Shown here in pieces: positions 8,319-17,653 of a stretch of DNA of 64,000 bases (position 1 is its first letter; each line of letters starts with the position of its first letter). Under the pieces are notes generated by a model, which made no database searches, was not told where the DNA came from, and saw only the letters and a program-made list of their open reading frames with translations. Where the stretch lies: the NCBI GenBank assembly GCA_964415365.1, contig CAYPYW010000001.1, positions 1 through 64,000 on the forward strand. Reading direction: 5' to 3'. The position numbers were made by a program, and so were the translations under genes. Source of the stretch: Hydromicrobium sp964415365 (GTDB lineage Bacteria; Actinomycetota; Humimicrobiia; Humimicrobiales; Humimicrobiaceae).

Positions 8319-10001
8319 GTGGGTAAGGGAATTAAAATTATAATAATTGGTGCTGTGGCAGCAGGGACTTCAGCGGCAGTTAAAATAAGAAGACAAAGTG
8401 AAGATGCAGAGATTGTAATATATGAAAAGGACAGGTACATATCCTATGGAACATGTGGTCTTCCTTATTTTGTTTCAGGAGAGATAAAGAGAATAGAAAA
8501 TTTGATTATTAATACTAAAGAACGTTTTGAAAAAAGATTTAACCTTGACGTTAATGTTCTTCATGAAGTAATCAGGATAGAGCCGGAAAAGAATCAAATA
8601 TATATCAGAGATTTAAAGACCGGCCGGCAGTTTAATGATTGGTATGACAGACTTATTATTGCCACAGGCTCAATTCATATAAAATTAAAATTTGACGGGA
8701 AACTTTCAGAAAATACTTTTACTTTAAAAACTATTGACGATGCCATAGTTTTAAAGAAATATATGGATAAACTTGATAAGGAAAATAGGAATGGTAAGAG
8801 TGCAGTAATAATAGGTGGTGGATTTATCGGCCTTGAGCTTCTTGATGCATTCTTTAATAGAGGATATGAAGTAAGCATTATCGAAAAGACCTCTCAAATA
8901 CTCCCTAAGTTTGATAAGGAAATTATCGACTACCTGGATAATTATTTAATAGGAAAGGGAGTGAATTTATACAAGGAAGATGAGGTTATAAATTTAATTA
9001 AGGGGAAAGATGGAAGAGTCGTATCTGTGGAGACTCTCAAGGGTAAGGTAATAAAATCTGATATCGTATTTTTAGGAATAGGTACAAAGCCTGATGTAAA
9101 ATTGGCCCGGGATTGCGGGATAAAAATAGGGGAATCCGGCCTTATAGCTGTTGATGAATTTATGAGAACCAATCTTGAAAATATTTATGCAGCAGGAGAT
9201 TGTTGTGAATGTGTAAACTTAGTAAGCGGTGCAAAGCACTCTTATAATCTTGCTACTATTGCCGGAAGGCAGGGAAGAATTGCCGGTTGCAATGTTATCG
9301 GTGGAAGGGAGAAATTCTCGGGGAGCGTGGTTAATTCAATAATAAAAGTGCTGGATCTGGCTATAGCAAAGGTCGGCTTAAGTTTTAAAGAAGTAGCAGC
9401 GTTAGATATCAATAACGATTTTATAGAACTCCACAACCGGTCTCATGCCGGTTACTATCCGGGGTCAGATATGATTCATATGATAATAATTTTTAATAAG
9501 AAAACCGGTGATATACTTGGATTTCAAGCTATAGGAAGAAGTGGAGTAGATAAGAGGGTAGATGTTATTTCCACTGCTGTGAAAGGTAATTTAAAGGTCT
9601 GGGAACTTATCAATCTGGATTTAGGTTATCACCCGGCTTATGGCTCTGCCAGGGACCCGGTAAATATGATGGGGATGGTAGCAGGAAATTTAAGAGAAGG
9701 CGAAATAGATTTTTTAAGTATCGATATGCTGAAAGAAAAAATTAAAAATAAAGAAAACATAACTATTCTGGATGTGAGAACCAGGGAGGAATATGACCGG
9801 GGTCATATAGATAACGCTGTGCTGATTCATGTTGATGATCTTAGAGAAAGCATTGACAAGCTGGATGCCGGTAGTGAAATAATAATTTACTGCAGAGTAG
9901 GCAGTAGAGCTTATCAAGGGTTTAGAATTCTTAAGAACATGGGATTTAAGAACGTAAAAGTTTTAAATGGTTCATACTTAAGCTGGGTAAGAAAAATTTG
10001 A
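8319..10001 (+). CDS. CoA-disulfide reductase / NADH oxidase-type flavoprotein fused to rhodanese
   Basis: 560 residues. Domains: N-terminal FAD-binding GAVAAGTSAAVKIRR, redox cysteine in YGTCGLPY (Cys46), central NAD(P)-binding VIIGGGFIGLEL, second FAD motif IYAAGDCCE, a dimerisation domain, and a C-terminal rhodanese domain with active-site Cys525 in YCRVGSR. This architecture matches the CoADR-RHD family, which reduces CoA disulfide or CoA persulfide/polysulfide with NAD(P)H. The rhodanese domain relays sulfane sulfur. Some relatives act as NADH oxidases, so the substrate is inferred. The gene starts at GTG 8319, six nt after AGAAGGA, 15 nt behind copA; the pairing suggests a metal or thiol-stress setting. 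Confidence 0.88.
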   Translation: MGKGIKIIIIGAVAAGTSAAVKIRRQSEDAEIVIYEKDRYISYGTCGLPYFVSGEIKRIENLIINTKERFEKRFNLDVNVLHEVIRIEPEKNQIYIRDLKTGRQFNDWYDRLIIATGSIHIKLKFDGKLSENTFTLKTIDDAIVLKKYMDKLDKENRNGKSAVIIGGGFIGLELLDAFFNRGYEVSIIEKTSQILPKFDKEIIDYLDNYLIGKGVNLYKEDEVINLIKGKDGRVVSVETLKGKVIKSDIVFLGIGTKPDVKLARDCGIKIGESGLIAVDEFMRTNLENIYAAGDCCECVNLVSGAKHSYNLATIAGRQGRIAGCNVIGGREKFSGSVVNSIIKVLDLAIAKVGLSFKEVAALDINNDFIELHNRSHAGYYPGSDMIHMIIIFNKKTGDILGFQAIGRSGVDKRVDVISTAVKGNLKVWELINLDLGYHPAYGSARDPVNMMGMVAGNLREGEIDFLSIDMLKEKIKNKENITILDVRTREEYDRGHIDNAVLIHVDDLRESIDKLDAGSEIIIYCRVGSRAYQGFRILKNMGFKNVKVLNGSYLSWVRKI

Positions 10002-10111
10002 TATGAACAGCATCAGAAGTCTTCTAAAAAGACTCCATGTGATTAGTTGCAAATAAGTTACCGGGGTAATATCATTATATTAAAGATTGGTCTAAGAAAG
10101 TAAGGGATCCA

Positions 10112-11845
10112 ATGAAGGTTTCAAACCTAACCTGGAAAATTGGTGGGGAAGCTGGTTTTGGAATAATGTCCACTGGAGCAATTTTTTCGAAAATCTTTGC
10201 CAAAAAAGGATATTTCGTTGTTGATAATAATGAGTACCCTTCCCTGATAAGGGGTGGACATAACACCTACACCGTCAGAGTGAGTTCTAATGAGATTTCT
10301 TCCATTAATAAGGGTGTTAACGTGCTGATTGCGTTGAATGAAGAGACAGCAAGGCTTCATCAGGAAGAAGTGACATATGGGGGATATATTGTTTGCGATG
10401 AAAATGATTGCGATATCAGGGATATGAAGAAAGCCAGGAAAGATATTAATTATATTATGGTGCCCTTTTCCAAGATAATTTCAGAATTAGGAGCTCCTAA
10501 AGTTATGACTAACAATATTTCACTGGGGGCGTCGGTTGCCCTGTTAAATTATGATCTGGAGATATTAAAAAATGTGATAAAGGATATCTTTAACAGGAAG
10601 GGATCTGAAATTGTTGACTTAAATATTAAATCATCTGAATTAGGATATAAATATGTAAAAGAGAAATTAAAAGTAAATGCTTATGAGATGGAAATAGTAA
10701 AACCTGTAAGCAGAATGCTGGTAACAGGTAATGATGCAGTTTTTTTAGGAGCGGTAAGAGCCGGCTGTAAATTTTATGCAGCTTATCCTATGACTCCTTC
10801 TTCCTCGATATTGCATTCTTTTGCTTCTGCTGAGAGCGACTATAATATCGTAACTAAACATGCAGAGGATGAGATAGCAGTGATCAATATGGCAATAGGT
10901 GCTTCTTTTGCAGGTGTAAGGTCAATGGTTGCAACATCAGGAGGTGGTTTTTCACTTATGAATGAAGGAATAAGTAGTGCAGCTATGACCGAGACTCCGA
11001 TTGTTATTGTATTATGCCAGAGGCCTGCTCCTGCAACCGGTTTGCCCACATGGTCGGAGCAAGGCGATATGCTATTTGCAATTCACTCATCACATGGCGA
11101 ATTTTTAAGAGTAGTAATGACGCCCGGTGATCCTGAAGAATGTTTTTATCTTACGGGAAAGGCATTTAATCTTGCTGATGAATACCAGATTCCAGTTATT
11201 ATAATGCTGGATAAGTATTTATCCGAAAGCCATTTTTCATATGAAAAATTTGATTTTAAAAATATAACAGTAGATAGAGGGAAATTACTGACCAGTAGTA
11301 AGAGTATAGGTGAAGGTTACAAACGATATCTTAATACCGAAGATGGTATTTCTCCCAGGGTAGTAACCGGAATAGAAGGTGGTATTCATATAGCTAATAG
11401 TGATGAACATGATGAACGGGGATATTCTGAAGAAGGTGCCTATAACAGAAAGAATATGGTAGATAAAAGGTTTAGAAAAATAAAAAAATTAGTTGAGGAA
11501 ATTCCTTCTCCCAAGATTTATGGTCCTACAGATGCCGAAATTACTATTTGGAGCTGTGGTTCCTGTAAAGGGCCGATCTTAGAGGCCATGAATATATTGA
11601 ATCAAAAAGAAAAGAAAATAAATTTGGTTCACTTTACCTATCTGTATCCGTTTGATGGCGAGTCTATTGAAGGGATTATCAAGGAAAGTAACAAAAACGT
11701 AGTGGTAGAGAATAATAAAACATCACAGTTAGCGAAGATTATAATGATGAATACAGGACACAGGATAAAAAATAAAATATTAAAGTATAGTGGAAGGCAG
11801 TTTTTGCCTGAAGAAATTGTTAGCGGGATCGAAAAAATAGAATAG
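10112..11845 (+). CDS. 2-oxoacid:ferredoxin oxidoreductase, fused gamma-alpha subunit
   Basis: 577 residues. The first about 185 are the gamma-type domain (GGEAGFGIMSTGAIFSKIF, then NEYPSLIRGGHNTY). From about 205 comes the alpha subunit pyrimidine-binding domain (GNDAVFLGAVRAGCKFYAAYPMTP), then the TPP-domain partner region and a C-terminal transketolase-like domain (IWSCGSCKGPILEAM). With the beta subunit it oxidatively decarboxylates a 2-oxoacid with CoA and reduces ferredoxin. The gamma-alpha fusion is typical of the 2-oxoglutarate/generic 2-oxoacid (KorA-like) group, but the actual substrate is not certain. ATG 10112 follows TAAGGGA. The beta subunit gene starts about 40 nt downstream. 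Confidence 0.9.
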   Translation: MKVSNLTWKIGGEAGFGIMSTGAIFSKIFAKKGYFVVDNNEYPSLIRGGHNTYTVRVSSNEISSINKGVNVLIALNEETARLHQEEVTYGGYIVCDENDCDIRDMKKARKDINYIMVPFSKIISELGAPKVMTNNISLGASVALLNYDLEILKNVIKDIFNRKGSEIVDLNIKSSELGYKYVKEKLKVNAYEMEIVKPVSRMLVTGNDAVFLGAVRAGCKFYAAYPMTPSSSILHSFASAESDYNIVTKHAEDEIAVINMAIGASFAGVRSMVATSGGGFSLMNEGISSAAMTETPIVIVLCQRPAPATGLPTWSEQGDMLFAIHSSHGEFLRVVMTPGDPEECFYLTGKAFNLADEYQIPVIIMLDKYLSESHFSYEKFDFKNITVDRGKLLTSSKSIGEGYKRYLNTEDGISPRVVTGIEGGIHIANSDEHDERGYSEEGAYNRKNMVDKRFRKIKKLVEEIPSPKIYGPTDAEITIWSCGSCKGPILEAMNILNQKEKKINLVHFTYLYPFDGESIEGIIKESNKNVVVENNKTSQLAKIIMMNTGHRIKNKILKYSGRQFLPEEIVSGIEKIE

Positions 11846-11887
11846 CAGTTTGAATCATGGATATAGTGAAAATAGGTGATGAAAGAT

Positions 11888-12784
11888 ATGGGTAGAACCA
11901 AAGGTAAATCGTTAAAAAAAGGTTACAATTTAAAACCCGGTGATTTTAATACTGAGAGAAAACCTACCTGGTGTCTTGGTTGTGGAAATTATGGAATCTG
12001 GAATTCACTCAAAAAGACATTTGTAAAACTGAGTCTTATGCCTTACGAAATCCTGATAGTCTATGGTATTGGATGCTCGGGTAATGGTGCTAATTTTATA
12101 AAAACTTATGCGTTTCATGCTTTGCATGGGAGAGTACTCCCTGTAGCCACAGGAGCGAAACTTGCAAACCACAAGCTGAATGTAATAATCATGGGTGGAG
12201 ATGGAGATGGTGTCGGCATTGGTGGAAACCATTTTATACATACATGCAGGAGAAATATTAATATGACTTATCTCCTGCATGATAATAGAGTTTATGGACT
12301 TACCACCGGTCAAACTTCCCCTACCAGCGATAGAGGTTTTAAAACTAAATCAACACCATCCGGGGTACTGGAAAAACCGGTCAATCCTGTTTTATTAGCT
12401 CTGGCAAGTGGGGCTACCTATGTAGCAAGGGGCTTTTCAGGGGATACCAAACATCTTTCAGAAATAATGAAGAAAGCTATAAAGCATAGGGGATTTTCTT
12501 TTATAGATATTTTGCAGCCGTGTGTGACATTTAATAAGCAAAATACATATGATTTTTATAGAGATAGGATATATAAGTTAGATGAACTTAAAGGTTATAA
12601 CAGAGGTGACTTAAATGAGGCTATAAAAAGATCTATGGAAGTAGAAAAAATACCGGTAGGAATTTTCTATCAGGTCGGAAGACCGGTATATGAGGATGGT
12701 CTAAAGCAAATAGAGAGAAAGCCACTGGTTGATCATATAATAACGGACATAGATATCAACAGGCTGTTAAATAATTATTATTGA
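11888..12784 (+). CDS. 2-oxoacid:ferredoxin oxidoreductase, beta subunit
   Basis: About 298 residues. TPP-binding motif GGDGDGVGIGGNHF with the downstream HDNRVYGLTTGQTSPT is intact. Cysteines in WCLGCG, GIGCSG and LQPC match the four ligands of the beta-subunit [4Fe-4S] cluster. It forms the catalytic centre with the fused gamma-alpha subunit encoded just upstream. No separate ferredoxin-like delta subunit gene follows. Start: AGGTGA at 11874-11879 sits 8 nt before ATG 11888, which is preferred; GTG 11876 and ATG 11879 are in frame but overlap that Shine-Dalgarno. Confidence 0.9.
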   Translation: MGRTKGKSLKKGYNLKPGDFNTERKPTWCLGCGNYGIWNSLKKTFVKLSLMPYEILIVYGIGCSGNGANFIKTYAFHALHGRVLPVATGAKLANHKLNVIIMGGDGDGVGIGGNHFIHTCRRNINMTYLLHDNRVYGLTTGQTSPTSDRGFKTKSTPSGVLEKPVNPVLLALASGATYVARGFSGDTKHLSEIMKKAIKHRGFSFIDILQPCVTFNKQNTYDFYRDRIYKLDELKGYNRGDLNEAIKRSMEVEKIPVGIFYQVGRPVYEDGLKQIERKPLVDHIITDIDINRLLNNYY

Positions 12785-12815
12785 AAATTACTATTACCTT
12801 ATTGTATAGAAATTT

Positions 12816-13430
12816 ATGCATGAGAATCCCGGAAGTGTGTACAAAGAATTTAAAATAGTTGCCATATATGGCAGTCCCAGAAAAAAGGGTAATACGAGCT
12901 TACTTCTTGATAATTTTCTAGAGGGTGCAGTTGAAGCTAATGGTCTGTCCGGGAAAGATTTAAAAATTAACAAGATTGTAGTTAGAGATTTAAATATTTC
13001 TCCCTGCAGGGGATGTGGTAATTGTTCAAAAACAGGAAAGTGTATTGTAAACGATGATATGCAGCAAGCATATAAAGAATTAATTGAAGCTGATTTTTTG
13101 GCAGTCGCGTCTCCTGTCTTTTTTACTACTGTATCCGGATACTTGAAAGCCTTAATTGACAGGTGTCAGAGATTCTGGTCGCTGAAATACGAACACAAAA
13201 GAAAGATAATCAAAAAGGACAGAAAAGGCGTTTTTATAAGTACAGCCGGTTCAGCATCCAGGAGTATTTTTGATTGTCCCAGAAAAGTAATCCGTTCTTT
13301 CTTTGATGTATTATATGTTGATTATTTATGTGATTTTGTATTTAATAATGTGGATAGTCCGGGTGATATATTAAGAGACAAGGAAGCAATGGAAACTTTA
13401 TATAAATTTGGTAAAGAAGAAGCTTTTTAG
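12816..13430 (+). CDS. Flavodoxin-like NAD(P)H-dependent FMN reductase family protein
   Basis: 204 residues. The N-terminal AIYGSPRKKGNTSLLLDNF is the FMN phosphate-binding loop of the NADPH-dependent FMN reductase/flavodoxin-like fold. Next come SPCRGCGNCSKTGKC (four Cys, common in the iron-sulfur-flavoprotein-like branch) and VASPVFFTTVSGYLKALIDR, the second flavin-contact segment. It probably carries FMN and shuttles electrons; the cysteine spacing is not the standard iron-sulfur-flavoprotein motif, so cluster binding is uncertain. Its 3' end lies 16 bases before the thioredoxin-like lipoprotein gene. Confidence 0.85.
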   Translation: MHENPGSVYKEFKIVAIYGSPRKKGNTSLLLDNFLEGAVEANGLSGKDLKINKIVVRDLNISPCRGCGNCSKTGKCIVNDDMQQAYKELIEADFLAVASPVFFTTVSGYLKALIDRCQRFWSLKYEHKRKIIKKDRKGVFISTAGSASRSIFDCPRKVIRSFFDVLYVDYLCDFVFNNVDSPGDILRDKEAMETLYKFGKEEAF

Positions 13431-13446
13431 ATTGGCAGGGATAACC

Positions 13447-13917
13447 ATGAGAAAAATTTTTTCTATAACTTTAATCGTATTTGCAATTGCAACCTTTCTT
13501 ATTTTTGCAGGTTGTAAGTCGTCCAGTAACGATTTCACACTAACGGATCTGGGAGGGAATGAATTATCATTATCGGATTTTTATGGGGAAATTTTGGTAT
13601 TAAATTTCTGGGCAACGTGGTGCCCTCCTTGTAGAGAGGAGATTCCTGATTTTGTTGCGGTTTGTAATAAATATAAAAATAAAGATGTTCAATTTATAGG
13701 TATCTCTAATGAAGATATTTCCACTTTAAGAAATTTTGTTGAGGATTACAACATAAGTTATCCTATTTTGGTTGATGATGCAAATGTCATGGAGAAGTGG
13801 GGAATACGTGCAATTCCCACTACCTTTGTGTTTGACAGAGATGGGCAGGTTATTTTTAAGAATGTTGGTATGATGACCGGAGAACAATTGGAAAACATTA
13901 TAGAAGATGCATTGTAA
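13447..13917 (+). CDS. TlpA/ResA-like thiol-disulfide lipoprotein
   Basis: 156 residues. The N-terminus is a lipoprotein signal (hydrophobic stretch, then FAGC with lipid-modified Cys23). The mature part is a thioredoxin fold of the TlpA/ResA group: LTDLGG, FWATWCPPCREE with Cys59 and Cys62, and the cis-Pro segment IRAIPTTFVFD. It acts outside the membrane as a thiol reductase, being kept reduced by the CcdA protein encoded immediately downstream. The start at ATG 13447, 6 nt after AGGG, is preferred over an upstream ATG at 13408 because it puts the signal peptide at the N-terminus. The spacing TAA-ATG to ccdA shows translational coupling. Confidence 0.9.
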   Translation: MRKIFSITLIVFAIATFLIFAGCKSSSNDFTLTDLGGNELSLSDFYGEILVLNFWATWCPPCREEIPDFVAVCNKYKNKDVQFIGISNEDISTLRNFVEDYNISYPILVDDANVMEKWGIRAIPTTFVFDRDGQVIFKNVGMMTGEQLENIIEDAL

Positions 13918-14652
13918 ATGTTAGAGATTGGTCTATTTTCTGCTTTTGTTGCTGGGCTGCTGGCATTTATTTCACCCTGTATTTTACCCCTGATCCCGGT
14001 TTATATAAGTATGATGTCTGGTAAAGCAGTTTATAAAGACAGCTCTATTAGAATTTCCGAAAGACTTTATTTATTTTTAAATAGCGTATTCTTTGTAGCA
14101 GGGTTTTCCGTAGTTTTTATAATCATGGGTTCGACTGCTACTATTATTGGCCGGGCATTGGGGAACTACTCAGGTATTATTGCAAGAATTGGCGGCGTTA
14201 TAATTATAATCTTTGGACTGCAGTATATGGGTCTTTTCAGGATTCCTTTTCTGAATATAGAAAAAAGGTTTAGCATCCCTTCTTCGTTGAAATCAGGCTA
14301 TCTGGGTTCTTTTGTGGTAGGAATAATATTTTCTTTTGGATGGATTCCCTGTGTAGGTATGATACTGTCGGGTATATTGCTTTTGGCCAGTCAGATGGGA
14401 ACTCTGTTTCAGGGAATACTGCTCCTGGCAGTTTTTTCAATAGGCCTGGGTTTGCCTTTTATACTTGCAGGTATATTTATAAGTTTTTTTTCTAATTTCC
14501 TGAAAAAAATAAATAAACACCTCAATATAGTATCTATCGTTTCGGGGATCTTTCTTGTGGCTATGGGTATTGTTTTCGTTACGAATTCTATGAATACAGT
14601 GGTGGAATTCTTGTCCAGGTATTTGCCATTCTTAAATAAAATTAATTTTTAA
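13918..14652 (+). CDS. ccdA: CcdA-type membrane thiol transporter
   Basis: 244 residues with about six membrane helices. The two redox cysteines of the CcdA/DsbD-beta family are present: Cys21 in ISPCILPLIPVY and Cys145 in GWIPCVGM, each beside conserved prolines. It carries reducing equivalents from cytoplasmic thioredoxin across the membrane. The ATG immediately follows the stop of the TlpA-like lipoprotein gene, making that protein its obvious client. No cytochrome c maturation genes lie nearby, so the pair may serve disulfide control of other surface proteins. Confidence 0.92.
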   Translation: MLEIGLFSAFVAGLLAFISPCILPLIPVYISMMSGKAVYKDSSIRISERLYLFLNSVFFVAGFSVVFIIMGSTATIIGRALGNYSGIIARIGGVIIIIFGLQYMGLFRIPFLNIEKRFSIPSSLKSGYLGSFVVGIIFSFGWIPCVGMILSGILLLASQMGTLFQGILLLAVFSIGLGLPFILAGIFISFFSNFLKKINKHLNIVSIVSGIFLVAMGIVFVTNSMNTVVEFLSRYLPFLNKINF

Positions 14653-14744
14653 ATAAATTTTTGCCTTGATTTATGTTAAAATCTTAAATATTTATAATTT
14701 TGATTTCAATGCAATAATATCAAATTTAATTTCAGGAGGACGTT

Positions 14745-15560
14745 TTGTATACAGATCCGGTTGCTTTCAGTATATTTGGATTGGAAATAAGATGGTACGG
14801 AATAATAACCGCGCTGGCACTGGTCATAGGTTTTACAGTTGTCTATTTTGTAGCCAAATATAGGGGTCAGAGGGAAGAGGAGGTTTTAAATTTTGCACCG
14901 TTTGCAATAGTATTTTCAATTATCGGCGCCAGATTGCTTCATGTTGTAGTAAACTGGTCCTATTATGCCGGGCATCCGCTTTATATTTTCGCTTTTAGAA
15001 GAGGTGGACTTGCCATACAGGGAGTAATGCTGGGAGGAATTTTAACTCTTATCGTATTTTGCAAAATAAGAAAGCTTGATTTCTGGCTATGGGCAGATAT
15101 GCTGGTTCCGGGTCTGATACTGGGACAGGCCATAGGTAGATGGGGCAATTTCTTTAATCAGGAGGCCTTCGGAAAACCAACCAGCCTTCCCTGGGCCATC
15201 TATATAGACCCTGCTAACAGACCTTATGATTATGCCAGTTATGAATATTTTCACCCTACATTTTTATATGAATCAATAGCTAACTTTTTATTATTTGCCC
15301 TGCTTCTGCTGATGCACAGGTATTATAAAAAGAGACCTGGGAAAATTCCCTATGGATTGATACTGTCCATGTATCTGGGAATATATTCTATTTACAGGAC
15401 GTTTATCGAATATTACCGCATAGATAGTTCATATTGGGGTCCGGTTAAGGTAGTATATGTAATAGACTTTATTGTACTTATAGCTGCGTTTATTATTGCA
15501 AATCATGTGATTAAAAAGTTCAGGGAAAAGAAGCAACTGGAAGAAAATATAGGTGAATAA
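14745..15560 (+). CDS. lgt: Prolipoprotein diacylglyceryl transferase
   Basis: 271 residues, about seven membrane helices. It transfers diacylglycerol from phosphatidylglycerol to the lipobox cysteine of prolipoproteins. Seen: RRGGLAIQGVMLGG, the Lgt signature GRWGNFFNQEAFG (about residues 131-143), and HPTFLYES near the C-terminal third. Start is TTG 14745, 5 nt after AGGAGG (14734-14739). Several lipoproteins in this window (TlpA-like at 13447, binding protein at 28810, possibly 39271) would be its substrates. Confidence 0.95.
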   Translation: MYTDPVAFSIFGLEIRWYGIITALALVIGFTVVYFVAKYRGQREEEVLNFAPFAIVFSIIGARLLHVVVNWSYYAGHPLYIFAFRRGGLAIQGVMLGGILTLIVFCKIRKLDFWLWADMLVPGLILGQAIGRWGNFFNQEAFGKPTSLPWAIYIDPANRPYDYASYEYFHPTFLYESIANFLLFALLLLMHRYYKKRPGKIPYGLILSMYLGIYSIYRTFIEYYRIDSSYWGPVKVVYVIDFIVLIAAFIIANHVIKKFREKKQLEENIGE

Positions 15561-15563
15561 TAC

Positions 15564-15581
15564 AGTAGTCCAAGTAGTCCA
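15564..15581. repeat. Tandem 9-bp direct repeat
   Basis: AGTAGTCCA occurs twice without a gap (15564-15572 and 15573-15581) in the spacer between the convergent lgt and queH genes. No function is evident. Confidence 0.5.
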
Positions 15582-15662
15582 TGTTTTCCATTCTTTGATA
15601 GGATTGGTTTATTGACTGGATATTGGCAGTATTATATATTGTATTTTTGAAAAACCCACAAT

Positions 15663-16214
15663 TTATTTCTTACTGTACATACAGCCGCAATAATTCTGCC
15701 GGTAAAGGTTTAGTTTTTTACTTAACTCCATGGTTTTTTTAAAACCGTCCTTTTTCTTTAAGTCTGCCTGGTAAAAACTAATTCCTCTTGCAGACGCAAG
15801 TTCAAGTCCTATCGAATTTATGACTCTGTGATCTTTATGAGGACTTATGGTTAAGGTGGTTCCAAATAAATCAAAGCCCCATCTCTCTGCCATTTGAGCT
15901 GTTCTGTCCAGGCGTATTCTGAAACATAGACTGCATCTGCTACCGCCTTCTGGCTCGTCTTTCAAGTCTGCGGTTAACTTAAGCCATTTTTTTGCCTCAT
16001 ATTTTCCGGTTATAAGAGGAATGGAATACTTTCTCGAAATGATTTCTACGCTCTCAAGTCTTTTAATATATTCTTTTTTTGGATGTATATTAGGGTTGTA
16101 ACAGAAAAAGGTTACATCGAAATCTTTTTTTAACAGAAAATAAGGGTAAAAGGCACAGATTCCACAGCAAACATGAAGCAGAATTCTGGGTTTCAAAGTT
16201 GAATATTTCGGCAT
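15663..16214 (-). CDS. queH: Epoxyqueuosine reductase QueH
   Basis: 183 residues. It catalyses the last step of queuosine biosynthesis, reduction of epoxyqueuosine in tRNA, as an oxygen-independent replacement of QueG. Seen: RILLHVCCGICA (Cys16, Cys17, Cys20), FCYNPNIHPKKEY, the middle SRCSLCFRIRLDRTA, TTLTISPHKD and a terminal YCGCMYSKK. These cysteines match those of the DUF208/QueH family that bind an iron-sulfur cluster and a mononuclear iron. It is transcribed opposite to hisD and shares an 88-bp AT-rich spacer with it. Confidence 0.92.
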   Translation of the reverse strand: MPKYSTLKPRILLHVCCGICAFYPYFLLKKDFDVTFFCYNPNIHPKKEYIKRLESVEIISRKYSIPLITGKYEAKKWLKLTADLKDEPEGGSRCSLCFRIRLDRTAQMAERWGFDLFGTTLTISPHKDHRVINSIGLELASARGISFYQADLKKKDGFKKTMELSKKLNLYRQNYCGCMYSKK

Positions 16215-16302
16215 TTTATTTATAATATAGTTCTATTTTGGTAATTTTATTTTCATTAAGTATATTAATAAAAGCATTCAAAAGTATCAAAGGTCTTTTT
16301 TT

Positions 16303-17643
16303 ATGAATTATAATTTTTTGAAAGTAGAAAAACTTAAGAAATTTGAGGAAATAGATACCCTTATAACCCGTAGACTGAAAATTCCTGATTCTGTAGAAAG
16401 GGTGGTTGAAAAGATATTGAAGGAAATAGAGGTAAATGGAGATAGGGCAATCTTAAAGTTCTGCAGACAATTTGACCTTTTTGATGCTAAAAATATTAAT
16501 GATATCAGAGTGACAGATAAAGAAATTAAATCTACTTCAGTAAATGTCAGAAAAGAGTTTCCAAAGCTGGTAGAAGCATTGGAAGTGAGTTATAAAAATA
16601 TTGAAAAATATCACACTGTTCAATTTAAAAAGGAAACAGTTTCATGGTTCATAAAACCCGATAAGGGTAAAGAAGTTGGGCAGGTTTTGCATCCCATGGA
16701 CAGAGTGGGCGTATATATACCGGGAGGAAGATATGCATATCCCTCTTCTGTACTTATGACTGTAATTCCGGCAGTGATAGCGAAAGTGAAGGAAATTGTC
16801 GTATGTACCCCGCCTCGATCAGATGGCAGTTTAAACCAGGTTTTATTATATCTCTTTGGGAAACTAAAAATTAAAGAAGTTTATAAAATTGGCGGGGCAC
16901 AGGCTATAGCAGCTCTTGCCTATGGTTCGGAAAGTATTAAAAAAGTGGATAAGATTGTAGGACCTGGAAATATATATGTCACTGCAGCCAAAAAAAAGGT
17001 ATTTGGCGATGTGGGGATCGATAACCTGGCTGGCCCAAGCGATATAACCGTATTAGCGGACGATTCTGCAAGTCCTCTTTTTATTGCTGCTGATCTGATT
17101 TCGCAGGCCGAACATGATCCAGATTCCAGGAGTATACTGTTAACTGCCAGTTTTGATATGGCGGGGAGAATTATTGAAAAAATTTACAGGCATCTTGATA
17201 CACTTGTAAAGGAATATGGAGATAGAGTAAATACCGGAGTAATTCTAAAATCGTTGAAGAAAAATTGCAGGATCATTTACAGTAAAGAGGAAAAGTGGCT
17301 GATTGAAATTTGTAATATTATAGCACCGGAGCATCTGGAAATAATGGTAAAGGATGCAAAGAAAGTTTTGAAAAAAATCAAGAATGCAGGGTCTGTATTT
17401 ATAGGAGAGTATTCGCCGGTGGCAGTTGGTGATTATATAGGGGGTGCAAATCATGTTATCCCTACAGGTGGCAATGCAAGATTTTCTTCACCATTGGGTG
17501 TCTGTGATTTTTTAAAAAGGAGCAGCGTTACTTTTTACAGTGAGAATGCCTTGAAGAGGGAAAAAGGATTTATTGAGACAATATCAGAATTTGAAAAATT
17601 ATTTGCCCACCAGGACTCTGTGAAAGTAAGATTTAGAAAATAG
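16303..17643 (+). CDS. hisD: Histidinol dehydrogenase
   Basis: 446 residues, typical HisD length. It oxidises L-histidinol to L-histidine with two NAD+, zinc dependent. Seen: RVGVYIPGGRYAYPSSVLM, GGAQAIAALAYGSE, the signature KIVGPGNIYVTAAKKKVFG, the substrate-binding LAGPSDITVLAD, QAEHDPDSRS, and the C-terminal GGANHVIPTGGNARF. It starts a small operon with hisC 10 nt downstream, but no other his genes are in view. Because HisD homologues are also used on other amino alcohols, the pairing with hisC is the main support for a histidine role. Confidence 0.93.
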   Translation: MNYNFLKVEKLKKFEEIDTLITRRLKIPDSVERVVEKILKEIEVNGDRAILKFCRQFDLFDAKNINDIRVTDKEIKSTSVNVRKEFPKLVEALEVSYKNIEKYHTVQFKKETVSWFIKPDKGKEVGQVLHPMDRVGVYIPGGRYAYPSSVLMTVIPAVIAKVKEIVVCTPPRSDGSLNQVLLYLFGKLKIKEVYKIGGAQAIAALAYGSESIKKVDKIVGPGNIYVTAAKKKVFGDVGIDNLAGPSDITVLADDSASPLFIAADLISQAEHDPDSRSILLTASFDMAGRIIEKIYRHLDTLVKEYGDRVNTGVILKSLKKNCRIIYSKEEKWLIEICNIIAPEHLEIMVKDAKKVLKKIKNAGSVFIGEYSPVAVGDYIGGANHVIPTGGNARFSSPLGVCDFLKRSSVTFYSENALKREKGFIETISEFEKLFAHQDSVKVRFRK

Positions 17644-17653
17644 TGAGGGAAGG

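Noticed and set aside
8189..8440. Long minus-strand open frames opposite copA, ftsZ, divIVA and others
   Set aside because: They mirror the codon pattern of strong genes on the + strand, have low-complexity translations and no ribosome-binding sites or family motifs.
10018..10034. Hairpin AGTCTT/AAGACT after the CoA-disulfide reductase gene
   Set aside because: Only six base pairs and no T-tract on the + side; not called a terminator.
14666..14863. Small + strand frame covering the lgt start
   Set aside because: It runs out of phase through lgt, which has a strong Shine-Dalgarno and clear family motifs.
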